Below, piece by piece: positions 17,251-27,387 of a DNA stretch of 64,000 bases. The translations under genes were made by a program, and so were the position numbers. This stretch comes from Sphingomonas abietis (GTDB lineage Bacteria > Pseudomonadota > Alphaproteobacteria > Sphingomonadales > Sphingomonadaceae): positions 2,515,001 through 2,579,000 of the forward strand of contig NZ_CP115174.1 of NCBI RefSeq assembly GCF_027625475.1, given 5' to 3'. The notes below the pieces were generated by a model, which did not search any database, was not told the DNA's origin, and saw only the letters and a program-made list of their open reading frames with translations. Numbering within the stretch: the first letter of the stretch is position 1; each line of letters begins with the position of its first letter.

Positions 17251-18156
17251 ATGGCGCGTTCTGAAATCAACCGGTCCGGCGAAATGGAAGTGTTTGTCTG
17301 CGTCGTGGAGCGCGGGGGCTTCTCGGCCGCCGCGCGCGTTTGCCGCATGACGCCCTCCGCAGTCAGCAAACTCGTCACCCGGCTCGAAGCGCGGCTTGGC
17401 GCGCGGCTGGTCAATCGTTCGACGCGAGCATTCCAGCTCACACCAGAAGGATGTGCATTCTACGAACGCGCAACGCGGATACTGGCGGACATTGCTGACG
17501 CAGAACGCGGCGTGGGAGCCGGAGAGCAGCCGGTGGGACGCATCCGCCTCAACACAAGTGCGTCATACGCCACCCACATACTGTCTCCGATCCTGCCGGA
17601 ATTTTTGGATCTTTATCCGGGCGTCACGCTTGATCTGGTGCAAACCGACATGGTGGTCGATCTGTTAGCCGAGCGGACCGACGTGGCGGTGCGCGCCGGT
17701 CCCCTCAAAAGTTCCAGTCTTGTCGCACGCAAGCTCGGCGACACGGCATTGGTTATCGCCGCTGCACCCTCATACCTTGCGCGGCTAGGCGAGCCGAAGA
17801 CGCTTGAAGACCTGGAACAGCACAACCGTCTCGGCTTCGGCTATGTTCGCACCGTCGACGGCTGGCCGATGAGGAAGGGAGCCGAGACCGTCATCATTCC
17901 TGCTGTGGGACGGGTTCAAGCCAGTGACGGCGAAGCATTGCGCCGATTGGCTTTGAACGGCGTAGGTCTGGCGCGCCTCGCAGCATTTACGGTTCACGAG
18001 GATCTCGCCGCTGGGCGTCTCGTGCGGGTTTTAGAACATCTGAATCCCGGCGATCGCGAAGCCTTCCATGCGATCTATATCGGGCAAGGTGGACCGCTTC
18101 CGTCGAGGGTGCGGGCGCTGCTCGACTTCCTTGCGGAGAAGGGACCCGTGGCTTGA
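17251..18156 (+). CDS. LysR family transcriptional regulator
   Basis: 301 aa. The winged HTH is at residues 8-66 (MEVFVCVVERGGFSAAARV, then MTPSAVSKLVTRLEARLGARLVNRSTR). It is followed by a type 2 periplasmic-binding-like effector domain (SYATHILSPILPEFLDLYPGVTLDLV). It is divergent from the MFS-SGNH-reductase operon, the standard arrangement for a LysR protein controlling its neighbours. The effector is not known. Confidence 0.93.
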   Translation: MARSEINRSGEMEVFVCVVERGGFSAAARVCRMTPSAVSKLVTRLEARLGARLVNRSTRAFQLTPEGCAFYERATRILADIADAERGVGAGEQPVGRIRLNTSASYATHILSPILPEFLDLYPGVTLDLVQTDMVVDLLAERTDVAVRAGPLKSSSLVARKLGDTALVIAAAPSYLARLGEPKTLEDLEQHNRLGFGYVRTVDGWPMRKGAETVIIPAVGRVQASDGEALRRLALNGVGLARLAAFTVHEDLAAGRLVRVLEHLNPGDREAFHAIYIGQGGPLPSRVRALLDFLAEKGPVA

Positions 18157-18550
18157 CGCCCCAAGTGCCTCTGCGCCTCTATGTGTGGGTTGCGCAGCGG
18201 CGGGAAGCGAAGGGCATATGCCCGGCGGCCGCAGACTGTTGATATCAAACATTCCTACGCGCGAGACTGATTGCGTGATCGCACGCATGTCCCATTTCGA
18301 TCGGCTCGAGAAGAGGCAATGATGCCAAGAAGCTGGCGCACCCATCATGATTCGAACCTGAGACCTTCGCCTTCGGAGGGTAGGTCAGCGACCCCAGTCC
18401 AAACTGCCGTCAGCCGCCATAAGGGGGATAACATAAGCCCGCCGATGTGGCGCCGGGACTTTGCTAGAACACTACGCCCTTAGCTTCAGGGTTGATGACA
18501 GCGCCTGATTACGATTGCCTCTTGGGTACTGATATTGCCGGGAGATGATC
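18157..18550. other. Non-coding stretch holding a tRNA remnant
   Basis: About 390 bases between the LysR gene and the excisionase. No convincing reading frame. It contains the tRNA-Arg 3' half at 18334-18380; the remainder is unassigned and probably debris of earlier recombination, plus the excisionase promoter near 18470-18540. Confidence 0.6.
18334..18380 (-). pseudogene. 3' half of tRNA-Arg(CCG), truncated
   Basis: Reading the minus strand: anticodon loop CTCCGAA (anticodon CCG), 3' anticodon stem GGCGA, variable loop AGGTC, T arm with TTCGAAT, acceptor strand TGGGTGC, then GCCA. Upstream of the anticodon the sequence stops matching: the 5' anticodon stem no longer pairs (CTACC against GGCGA), and the D arm and 5' acceptor are absent. 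One T-stem base is mutated (CATGA where CCTGA would pair). Such 3' halves are left by integrases that recombine at tRNA 3' ends. Confidence 0.8.
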
Positions 18551-18775
18551 GTGGGTGCCCAAAGATACCTTACGCCAGCTGAGGTCGCCGATCGATACCG
18601 AGGCGAAATTAGCCTTGGCACATTGCGGAACTGGCGGTCGGCCCGTGTTGGCCCTGGCTTCGTGAAGATCGGCAAGGCGGTCCTCTACCCCGTTGACCAG
18701 CTCGACGCTTGGGACGAGAAGAACCTCGTGGCTTGCCGTGCCTCGCACAGATCGCTCCTGATCGAGCCGGATTGA
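18551..18775 (+). CDS. AlpA/MerR-type excisionase (HTH_17)
   Basis: 74 aa from GTG at 18551. RYLTPAEVADRYRGEISLGTLRNWRS is the helix-turn-helix, and GPGFVKIGKAVLYPVDQLDAWDEK is the wing typical of excisionase/AlpA DNA-binding domains. I prefer the GTG at 18551 because GGAG lies 6 nt ahead; the in-frame ATG at 18545 touches that site. Located next to the right attachment core, it is likely the directionality factor for the integrase at the other end. It may also act as a transcription factor. Confidence 0.75.
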   Translation: MGAQRYLTPAEVADRYRGEISLGTLRNWRSARVGPGFVKIGKAVLYPVDQLDAWDEKNLVACRASHRSLLIEPD

Positions 18776-18847
18776 GCGTGATGATCACGTTGATGCACAC
18801 CGTTCCGATCTCAATCGTCGCTCCCACCGACTCTTAACTAGCGCTTT

Positions 18848-19051
18848 TTGTGCAAGCGATTGAACCACTTAACCAGCATCAATGTGATGATCCACAATCA
18901 CCCCAGCGGCGATCCCGCGCCGAGCCGGCAGGACATCGCGCTGACCAAGCAGATCATCGAGGCCGGGCGGCCATTGGGCCTGTCCGTCCACGATCACGTC
19001 ATCATCGGCAGCAAGGGCCACGCCAGCATGAGGGCGCTGGGACTGATCTAA
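18848..19051 (+). pseudogene. radC: RadC, C-terminal fragment
   Basis: The native part begins at 18893 ([22 protein letters not shown]) and runs to the stop at 19049-19051. It contains the SGD..PSxxD portion of the JAMM metal site and the C-terminal [21 protein letters not shown]. Upstream residues back to a TTG at 18848 are element-derived and give no credible start with a ribosome site. It overlaps the convergent EF-hand gene by 4 nt. Confidence 0.93.
18893..18905 (+). repeat. Right attachment site core (attR)
   Basis: CACAATCACCCCA, the direct repeat of 8514-8526 with one C/T difference. Right of it the radC reading frame resumes as [10 protein letters not shown]. Confidence 0.88.
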
Positions 19052-19536
19052 TGCACCACCAGCGCCTCGAGAGGCTTTGCAGGAGCGGGCTTCGCGACGC
19101 CCGCCCTGGCGCGGGACAATGCGGTGGGCGTCGGTGGCGTCATCAGGAAGCGGGTCATCTCGTCGGGGGTGACACCGCCATCATGGTTGGCATCGGCGCG
19201 CGCGAAGGCGGTGGACGACGCATTCATCGCCGAGACCGGCGCAATGCCCTTGGCAGACGCGCCCTTCGCCCGGCCTCGCTGCTCGACCGATCCGCCGTGC
19301 GACCGCATCACCCAGGTGCTGAACTCGAGCGGGGTGAGCCGGCCCTTGTCGCCCTGATCATATGTCGACCATTCCGAGCGGACGGCGGCAAGCACCTGAT
19401 CGCGGGTCGGCCGGGGCGCAGCGACGGGCGGTGAAGCCGCCGACTGGGCGACCGCCGCCTCCGGTGCCGGAGGACTGCGCGGCGGGGCAGCGGCCGCGGC
19501 GCCGGCTACCAGCAGTGCCCCCAGCAATATCGACAT
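19048..19536 (-). CDS. Secreted EF-hand domain protein
   Basis: 162-aa protein with a signal peptide ([19 protein letters not shown]) and an Ala/Pro-rich linker. It has one clear calcium-binding EF-hand loop ([12 protein letters not shown] near residues 114-125) and a degenerate one earlier ([13 protein letters not shown]). Probably periplasmic. It is convergent with radC and divergent from purB. The start MSILLG is chosen over METMSILLG two codons upstream. No specific function can be given. Confidence 0.83.
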   Translation of the reverse strand: MSILLGALLVAGAAAAAPPRSPPAPEAAVAQSAASPPVAAPRPTRDQVLAAVRSEWSTYDQGDKGRLTPLEFSTWVMRSHGGSVEQRGRAKGASAKGIAPVSAMNASSTAFARADANHDGGVTPDEMTRFLMTPPTPTALSRARAGVAKPAPAKPLEALVVH

Positions 19537-19689
19537 GGTCTCGACTCCTCGGATCGCGTCGATAGGCCGAATTTCGTTGCGCCGCGATGAACCGGACGGC
19601 GAGCCGCCCCGTGGCCGCGCCGTTTTGTTGCCGCCCTTCATCTGCTCTGCTAGGCGCGCGAGGATTTTCCCGCATTTCGAGGACTTGCC

Positions 19690-21009
19690 ATGATCCCCCG
19701 CTATTCGCGCCCCGACATGGTCGCGATCTGGACACCCGAGAGCCGTTTCGCGATCTGGTTCGAGATCGAGGCCCATGCCACCGAGAAGCTGGGCGAGCTC
19801 GGCGTCGTGCCGCCGTCCGCCGCCAAGGCGCTGTGGGACTGGTGGGCGACCAAGCCCGTGATCGACGTCGCCGCGATCGACGCGATCGAGGCCGTCACCA
19901 AGCATGACGTCATCGCCTTCCTGACCTGGGTGGCCGAGCAGGTCGGCGACGAGGCGCGCTTCATGCACCAGGGCATGACCTCGTCCGACGTGCTCGACAC
20001 CTGCCTCGCGGTGCAGCTGAAGCGCGCCGCCGACCTGCTGATCGCTGACGTCGACCGGCTGCTCGAGGTGCTGGAGCGCCGCGCGATCGAGCATAAGCTG
20101 ACCCCCACGATCGGCCGCAGCCACGGCATCCATGCCGAGCCGGTGACCTTCGGCCTCAAGCTCGCGCAGGCGCATGTCGAATTCCAGCGCTGCCGCAAGC
20201 GCCTGGTCGATGCGCGCGAGGAGATCGCGACCTGCGCCATTTCGGGTGCGGTCGGCACCTTCGCCAATATCGATCCGCAGGTCGAGGAGCATGTCGCCGC
20301 CAAGCTCGGCCTGACGCCGGAGCCGGTCTCGACCCAGGTGATCCCGCGCGATCGCCATGCCATGTTCTTCGCGGTGCTGGGCGTCGTCGCCTCGTCGATC
20401 GAGCGGCTGGCGATCGAGGTCCGCCACCTCCAGCGCACCGAGGTGCTGGAGGCGGAGGAATATTTCTCGCCCGGCCAGAAGGGTTCGTCGGCGATGCCGC
20501 ACAAGCGCAACCCGGTGCTGACCGAGAATCTCACCGGCCTCGCCCGCCTCGTCCGTTCGGCGGTGAACCCGGCGATGGAGAATGTCGCGCTGTGGCACGA
20601 GCGCGACATCTCGCACTCGTCGGTGGAACGCGGCATCGCCCCCGACGCGACGATCACGCTCGATTTCGCCCTGGCGCGCCTCACCGGGGTGATCGACAAG
20701 CTGCTGGTCTATCCGGTGCGGATGCAGAAGAATCTCGATAAGATGGGCGGCCTCGTCCATTCGCAGCGGGTGCTGCTGGCGCTGACCCAGGCCGGCGTGT
20801 CCCGCGAGGATGCCTATCGCCTCGTCCAGCGCAACGCGATGAAGGTGTGGGAGTCCGACGGCGAACTGTCGCTGCTCGAACTGCTCAAGGCCGATCCCGA
20901 GGTCACCGCGGCATTGAGCGTCAACGAGATGGAGGACAAGTTCGATCTCGGCTATCACTTCAAGCATGTCGACACGATCTTCCAGCGGGTGTTCGGCCGC
21001 TATGTCTGA
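19690..21009 (+). CDS. purB: Adenylosuccinate lyase
   Basis: 439-aa enzyme of purine synthesis, removing fumarate from SAICAR and from adenylosuccinate. Signatures: the fumarase/aspartase superfamily loop GSSAMPHKRNP (catalytic Ser), TSSDVLDTCLAVQ and IGRSHGIHAEP with the catalytic His. Full length. The heme oxygenase gene starts 8 nt before its stop, so purB heads an unusual operon with the phytochrome pair. Confidence 0.97.
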   Translation: MIPRYSRPDMVAIWTPESRFAIWFEIEAHATEKLGELGVVPPSAAKALWDWWATKPVIDVAAIDAIEAVTKHDVIAFLTWVAEQVGDEARFMHQGMTSSDVLDTCLAVQLKRAADLLIADVDRLLEVLERRAIEHKLTPTIGRSHGIHAEPVTFGLKLAQAHVEFQRCRKRLVDAREEIATCAISGAVGTFANIDPQVEEHVAAKLGLTPEPVSTQVIPRDRHAMFFAVLGVVASSIERLAIEVRHLQRTEVLEAEEYFSPGQKGSSAMPHKRNPVLTENLTGLARLVRSAVNPAMENVALWHERDISHSSVERGIAPDATITLDFALARLTGVIDKLLVYPVRMQKNLDKMGGLVHSQRVLLALTQAGVSREDAYRLVQRNAMKVWESDGELSLLELLKADPEVTAALSVNEMEDKFDLGYHFKHVDTIFQRVFGRYV

Positions 21010-21559
21010 TGCCCGTGCCGCCTTGCGCCACGGCACGGCGGCCGATCACGAACGGCTGGACGCCCTGTTCGGGGCTTTCCGGCTGGACGATGCCGAGGAG
21101 TATCGTGCTTTTCTGACCGCCCATGCGATGGCCCTGGCGGCGATCGAGACGGCGCTGGACGAGGCCGGCTTCGATACCGTGCTGCCGGACTGGCCGGAAC
21201 GGCGGCGCGGCCATGCCATCGCCGCCGATCTGGCCATGCTCGGCGCCACGGCGCCGGCCCCGCTGCCCGTGCCGGCGCTGGCGCTGGCGCTGGCGACGCC
21301 GGCGGCCTCATGGGGCGCCGCCTATGTCGTGGAAGGTTCGCGGCTCGGCGGTGCGGTGCTCGCCCGAGCCGTGCCGGACACGCTGCCGAAATCCTATCTC
21401 GGCACACCCCAATCCGCCGGGGCGTGGCGGAACTTCCTGCAAAGCCTCGACAAAGCGCTTACCCTCCCGCAAGACATCGCCGCCGCAACCGAAAGCGCCC
21501 GCGCCGCGTTCGTTATCTTCGAGCAAGCGGGCCTGCGGGTCAGGGGAAAGACGGACTAA
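21002..21559 (+). CDS. bphO: Biliverdin-producing heme oxygenase
   Basis: 185-aa heme oxygenase-like protein that should open heme to biliverdin, the chromophore of the phytochrome encoded next. N-terminal LRHGTAADHERLDALF carries the proximal His region of this family; GSRLGGAVLARA and the WRNFLQSLD helix match the distal side. The start at 21002 overlaps purB by 8 nt and the stop touches the GTG of the phytochrome gene, so purB, bphO and bphP are probably one transcript. Confidence 0.88.
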   Translation: MSDARAALRHGTAADHERLDALFGAFRLDDAEEYRAFLTAHAMALAAIETALDEAGFDTVLPDWPERRRGHAIAADLAMLGATAPAPLPVPALALALATPAASWGAAYVVEGSRLGGAVLARAVPDTLPKSYLGTPQSAGAWRNFLQSLDKALTLPQDIAAATESARAAFVIFEQAGLRVRGKTD

Positions 21560-24112
21560 GTGGGCGATATCAGGGAACAGGTCGATCTGAGCAATTGCGA
21601 TCGCGAACCGATTCATATTCCGGGCTTGATCCAGCCTTTCGGTTTCCTGATCGCTTTGTCTTCCGATTGGCTGATCTCCCGCACCTCCGCCAATACCGGC
21701 GAATTCATCGGAAAACGCCCGGAAGAGCTGCTCGGCCGCCCGGTCGTCGACATCCTCGGGGGCGAGGCCGTCCACGCCATCCGCAACCGCGTATCGCTGC
21801 TGCGCGGCCATGACGCCACCGAGCGGGTGTTCGGCCTGAAACTCGCCGAAATCGAGCAGAGCTTCGACGTCGCCCTGCATCTGTCCGACGGCGGCATCGT
21901 GATCGAGGCCGAACTGAGCCAGCCCGAACTGGGGGACGGCGCAGGCACCATCCGATCGATGATGAGCCGGCTCGACCAGGCGACGAAGATGGACGCCTTT
22001 CTGCGCGAAGGCGCACGGCAGGTGCGCGCGCTCACCGGTTTCGATCGGGTGATGGTCTATCGCTTCGATCCGCAGGGCAATGGCGAGGTCGTCGCCGAGG
22101 CGGCACGGTCGGGGATCGGCAGCTTCCTGCATCTCCATTATCCGCACACCGATATTCCGGCGCAGGCGCGCGCGCTCTACCAGCGCAACCTGTTCCGGAT
22201 CATCGCCGATGTCGGTGCCGTGCCGGTGCCGGTGCTGCCGACGCTCAACGAGCGCGGGCGACCGCTCGACCTCTCGCTGTCCGTATTGCGTGCGGTATCG
22301 CCGATCCACATCGAATATCTCACCAATATGGGCGTCGGCGCCTCGCTGTCGATCTCGATCGTGATCGAGGGGCGGCTGTGGGGCCTGTTCGCCTGCCACC
22401 ATTATTCCCCGCGCTGTCCCGGGCTGGAGCGCAGATCGCTGGCCGAGCTGTTCGGCCAGATGTTCGCGATGAAACTCGAGGCGCTGGAACGGCGGGAGGC
22501 GGCAGCCTATTCCGCGCGTGCCCATGCGGTGAGCGAGCGTTTGCTCGTCCAGTTGGCCGGCGACGCATCCTTGCGGGACGATCCGGCGTGGCTCGCCGAA
22601 ACGCTGGACGAGGCGATCCCCGCCGACGGCATCGGCGTCGTGATCAACGGCATGGTCGCCATTGCCGGGCTTGCCCCCGACGAGGACAGCTTCACCCGCC
22701 TGGTCCGCGAGCTCAACCGGGCCGAAGCCGGCAAGGTCTATGCGACCGATCATATCGCCGGCTTCTTCCCGGAGGCCGAGCGCTGGTCGGATATCGCCGC
22801 CGGGATGCTGGCATTGCCGATCTCGCGCTCGCCACGCGATTATGTCGTGCTGTTCCGGCAGGAGATCATCCGGACGGTGCGCTGGGCGGGCGATCCCTTC
22901 CTGCCCAAGCAGTTCGGCCCCAATGGTGACAGGCTCAGCCCGCGCAAGAGCTTCGATGCGTGGAGCGAAACGGTGCGCGGCCGATCGCAGCCCTTTACCG
23001 CCATGGAGCGGCAGGTGGCCGAATCGCTGCGGGCGACGCTGATCGAGGTCGTGCTCCGCATGTCCGACGAGGCGCATGTCGAACGCCAGCAGGCGGCCGA
23101 GCGGCAGGAATTGCTGATCGCCGAACTCAATCACCGGGTTCGCAACATCCTGTCGCTGATCCGCGGCCTCGTCCGCCAGTCACGCGGTTCGGGCTCGATC
23201 GACGAGTATGTCACCGAGCTGGACGGCCGCATCCATGCGCTGGCGCGCGCGCACAACCAGATCACCAGCGACAATTGGGGCCCCGCCCCGCTGCGCGGCC
23301 TGATCGAGACCGAAGCAGCCGCCTATCTGGCCGGCAAGGCCGATCGCGTCCGCACCGATGGCCCCGAGATACTGCTGCAACCCAATGCCTTCTCGACGCT
23401 GGCGCTGGTGATCCATGAGTTGATGACCAACAGCGCCAAATATGGCGGCCTTTCCGACAATGGCCATGTCGAGGTGCGTTGGTCGATCGACCGGCAGGGC
23501 TGCCTCGCGCTCGACTGGCAGGAGATCGGTGGCCCGGTCGTCCAGCCGCCGACCCGCCAGGGCTTCGGCAGCACCATCATCCGCCGCTCGATCCCCTATG
23601 ATCTCGGTGGCGAGGCGAAGGTCGATTTCGCCCCGCTCGGCCTTTCGGCGCATTTCGTCATTCCGGAACGCCATGTCAGCCAGCGCATCGCCGCACGGCC
23701 GGCGATGGCAGTCGAAGCCGAGACACCACCGCCCGTGTTGACCGGCGGCCCGCTGCTGTCCGGCCCTGTCCTGCTGGTCGAAGACAGTTTGATCATCGCG
23801 ATGGACGCGGAAGATATCCTCATCCGGCTCGGCGCAGACAGCGTCGCGACGGCATCCAACATCCCGCAGGCGATCGCCGAACTCGGGCGCACTCGGCCGA
23901 CGGTGGCGATCCTGGATATCAATCTCGGCACCGAGACCAGCCTGCCGATCGCCGATCGGTTGAAGGCGCTGGGCATCCCCTTCCTCTTCGCAACCGGCTA
24001 TGGCGAACAGGCCAGGCTTCCCGCGGCGCATGCGGACACGCCGGTGCTCCAGAAACCCTACACCATCGAAGGCGTGGCGCGGGAATTGGGGGCGTTGCTG
24101 AGCGCCGGCTGA
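21560..24112 (+). CDS. bphP: Bacteriophytochrome with HWE histidine kinase and receiver domain
   Basis: 850-aa red/far-red light sensor. The PAS domain has the biliverdin-binding Cys13 (SNCDREPIHIPG). The GAF domain runs about 140-310 (MVYRFDPQGNGEVVAEA; HYPHTDIPAQAR near the chromophore) and the PHY domain about 320-495 with the tongue motif PRKSF near 459. An HWE kinase follows: ELNHRVRNILSLIRG with the phospho-His near 524 and the W-x-E in LDWQEIGG near 652. A C-terminal receiver spans about 735-850 (LLVEDSLIIAMD, AILDINLG). It starts with GTG directly after the bphO stop. HWE kinases often feed the general stress pathway of this class; the target here is not shown. Confidence 0.95.
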   Translation: MGDIREQVDLSNCDREPIHIPGLIQPFGFLIALSSDWLISRTSANTGEFIGKRPEELLGRPVVDILGGEAVHAIRNRVSLLRGHDATERVFGLKLAEIEQSFDVALHLSDGGIVIEAELSQPELGDGAGTIRSMMSRLDQATKMDAFLREGARQVRALTGFDRVMVYRFDPQGNGEVVAEAARSGIGSFLHLHYPHTDIPAQARALYQRNLFRIIADVGAVPVPVLPTLNERGRPLDLSLSVLRAVSPIHIEYLTNMGVGASLSISIVIEGRLWGLFACHHYSPRCPGLERRSLAELFGQMFAMKLEALERREAAAYSARAHAVSERLLVQLAGDASLRDDPAWLAETLDEAIPADGIGVVINGMVAIAGLAPDEDSFTRLVRELNRAEAGKVYATDHIAGFFPEAERWSDIAAGMLALPISRSPRDYVVLFRQEIIRTVRWAGDPFLPKQFGPNGDRLSPRKSFDAWSETVRGRSQPFTAMERQVAESLRATLIEVVLRMSDEAHVERQQAAERQELLIAELNHRVRNILSLIRGLVRQSRGSGSIDEYVTELDGRIHALARAHNQITSDNWGPAPLRGLIETEAAAYLAGKADRVRTDGPEILLQPNAFSTLALVIHELMTNSAKYGGLSDNGHVEVRWSIDRQGCLALDWQEIGGPVVQPPTRQGFGSTIIRRSIPYDLGGEAKVDFAPLGLSAHFVIPERHVSQRIAARPAMAVEAETPPPVLTGGPLLSGPVLLVEDSLIIAMDAEDILIRLGADSVATASNIPQAIAELGRTRPTVAILDINLGTETSLPIADRLKALGIPFLFATGYGEQARLPAAHADTPVLQKPYTIEGVARELGALLSAG

Positions 24113-24137
24113 TCTCGCCTGCCCCCGGGCTTGGCCG

Positions 24138-25529
<1,392 letters not shown>

Positions 25530-25648
25530 GTCGGGGCTCCTGATGCTCGCCCCCAAGCTGGCATCGTCGCCCGACAATGCAACCCATCGGAACACGCCAT
25601 CGGGCAGGATGACGCCGGAAAGGAGGCACGCCCCCTCCCCGGTCATCC

Positions 25649-26104
25649 TCACTTCGCGAAGATCACCTCGCTCCAGAACCCGTCATCGAGGAACTGGCGA
25701 TATTTCTCGTAGCCGGCGATCGCCACCTTGCCCTGCTCCTCCGGAAGCACCGCCTCCATCTCTTTCTCGATCGCCATATCGCGCGCCTTGTCGGGGCCGA
25801 GCAGCGCGAAATTGGGCAGGTGCGTCGCGATCAAGACATTCGGGTTGCCTTTGACGAAGCCGTTGCGGACGATGATCTTGTAGGCATCGATCAGGCCGCG
25901 CTTCTTCAGGATGTCGAACAGCGGGATCTGGGTGTGGTGCAGCCCGACCAGATAGTCGTCGATATGGTTGGGATCGACCTCGATCGCGTTGATCTCCCAC
26001 ACCCCCTGTTCGGGCGCGTAGTCGCTATACATCTTGGCGGAGGAAACCGTGGCGAGCGTCAGCGCCAGCACGGCGGCCGCGCCCATCATCATGGTGCGTA
26101 TCAT
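25649..26104 (-). CDS. Secreted protein of unknown function, possible dimeric alpha/beta barrel
   Basis: 151 aa with a signal peptide ([23 protein letters not shown]). The mature region reads like a dimeric ferredoxin-like alpha/beta barrel ([48 protein letters not shown]). No catalytic motif is evident. Neighbours fumC and sspB give no functional hint. Confidence 0.7.
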   Translation of the reverse strand: MIRTMMMGAAAVLALTLATVSSAKMYSDYAPEQGVWEINAIEVDPNHIDDYLVGLHHTQIPLFDILKKRGLIDAYKIIVRNGFVKGNPNVLIATHLPNFALLGPDKARDMAIEKEMEAVLPEEQGKVAIAGYEKYRQFLDDGFWSEVIFAK

Positions 26105-26185
26105 CTTTCTCGTCCCTGTTGGAGAAGACGCTACGCTACCTGAAGATCGGATCGCCGGATGGCCCACCGGGCCGGGAGAGACAGA

Positions 26186-26665
26186 TCACTTCTTGCGGGT
26201 GAAATCCACCGAAACCACGTTCGAGCCATCCTCGCTGGTCGCGATCGGGGTGTCATTCTCGGGCTCGGCCGGCTCGGCGTCGCCATCCTCGGACTGGGCC
26301 TGGAACTGGAGCGCGAAATTCACCGCCGGATCGACGAAGCCCGTGACGGCCGCGAACGGCACGATCAGCTTGGCCGGCACCTGGTTGAACGACAGGCCGA
26401 CCTCGAAGCCGTCCGGGTTGGCCTTGAGCTCCCAATAGCGGTTCTGGATGACGATCGTCATCTCGTCGGGAAAGCGCTGGCTGAGGTGGAGCGGAATGTC
26501 CACGCCCTGAGCCTGCGTCTTGAAGGTGATGTAGAAATGATGCTCGCCGGGCAGGCCGCCGGCACGCTCGACCTCGCCCAGCACACGGCCGACGACGGCG
26601 CGCAGTGCCTCCTGCACGATCTCGTCATAGGGAATCAGGCTGTCTGCTACGGTCGGTTCGGTCAT
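26186..26665 (-). CDS. sspB: SspB-type ClpXP adaptor
   Basis: 159 aa. A substrate-binding fold (LPGEHHFYITFKTQAQGVDIP, RYWELKANPDGFEVGLSFNQVPAKLIVPF) resembles alphaproteobacterial SspB, which tethers ssrA-tagged proteins to ClpX. The disordered acidic linker ends in a short C-terminal tail (SNVVSVDFTRKK), the ClpX-docking end. The start MTEPTVADSLIPYDEIV is at 26665. Divergent from hisB. Confidence 0.9.
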   Translation of the reverse strand: MTEPTVADSLIPYDEIVQEALRAVVGRVLGEVERAGGLPGEHHFYITFKTQAQGVDIPLHLSQRFPDEMTIVIQNRYWELKANPDGFEVGLSFNQVPAKLIVPFAAVTGFVDPAVNFALQFQAQSEDGDAEPAEPENDTPIATSEDGSNVVSVDFTRKK

Positions 26666-26766
26666 GTGGCAGTAACTGAACGCGCCCGCCGCGACGGTCA
26701 AGGCGTTGCGTCGGGGAAGGACCACGCTATGAGGACCGCGCCTTTATTCAGCCGGGAAGACTGACG

Positions 26767-27387
26767 ATGCGCCGCGCCACTGTCCGCCGCGAGACGACCG
26801 AGACGCAGATCGCGGTCACACTCGATCTCGACGGCACCGGAATCTACCGGATCTCGACCGGGATCGGTTTCCTCGATCACATGCTCGAACAATTGTCGCG
26901 TCACGCGCTGATCGACCTCACCGTCGAGGCGAAGGGCGACCTTCACATCGATCAGCACCACACGACCGAGGATTCGGCGCTGGCGATCGGCGAGGCGTTC
27001 AGCAAGGCGCTCGGCGATCGCAAGGGCATCCAGCGCTTCGGCTCGGCCTATGCGCCGATGGATGAGACGCTGACCCGTGCCGCGATCGACATCTCCGGCC
27101 GACCCTATCTGGTCTTCCGCACCGCCTTCAGCCAATCGAAGCTCGGCGATTTCGATACCGAATTGTTCGAGCACTGGTTCCACAGCTTCGCGCAGGCGGC
27201 CGGCATCACGCTGCACGTCGAGACGCTCTACGGCCGCAACAACCATCATATCGTGGAGAGCGCGTTCAAGGCACTCGCCCGCGCGCTCCGCGCCGCGATC
27301 GAGGTCGATCCGCGCAAGGCCGATCAGGTGCCGTCCACCAAGGGCACGCTGGGAGGCTCGGCCGGAGGCAGCGGCGACGCGCAATGA
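26767..27387 (+). CDS. hisB: Imidazoleglycerol-phosphate dehydratase
   Basis: 206 aa, sixth step of histidine synthesis. Metal-binding His clusters are visible: [26 protein letters not shown] and [12 protein letters not shown]. This is the single-domain form without the HisB phosphatase half, as in most alphaproteobacteria. First gene of a hisB-H-A-F run; the stop overlaps hisH by 4 nt. Confidence 0.97.
   Translation: MRRATVRRETTETQIAVTLDLDGTGIYRISTGIGFLDHMLEQLSRHALIDLTVEAKGDLHIDQHHTTEDSALAIGEAFSKALGDRKGIQRFGSAYAPMDETLTRAAIDISGRPYLVFRTAFSQSKLGDFDTELFEHWFHSFAQAAGITLHVETLYGRNNHHIVESAFKALARALRAAIEVDPRKADQVPSTKGTLGGSAGGSGDAQ

Larger units (their letters stand above)
8514..18905. mobile_element. 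Integrative element (about 10.4 kb) inserted in radC
   Basis: The two halves of radC flank this block, and each junction carries the 13-bp sequence CACAAYCACCCCA (8514-8526 and 18893-18905; one C/T difference). Just inside the left junction is a tyrosine integrase and just inside the right junction an excisionase-like HTH gene, the standard arrangement for an integrase-mediated island. Cargo comprises a nuclease-rich run (9952-12875), a truncated TatD gene, and a reductase/hydrolase/transporter/LysR module. No replication, conjugation or phage structural genes are visible, so it is a small genomic island and not an ICE or prophage. Element DNA is visibly lower in G+C than the core around 14600-17250. 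Confidence 0.93.

Noticed and set aside
18334..18410. An intact tRNA gene.
   Set aside because: Only the 3' half matches; the D arm, the 5' acceptor and the 5' anticodon stem do not pair.
19537..21036. The upstream part of a 662-codon minus-strand frame that ends in the EF-hand gene.
   Set aside because: Only the last 162 codons (from MSILLG) look like protein; the rest is antisense to purB.
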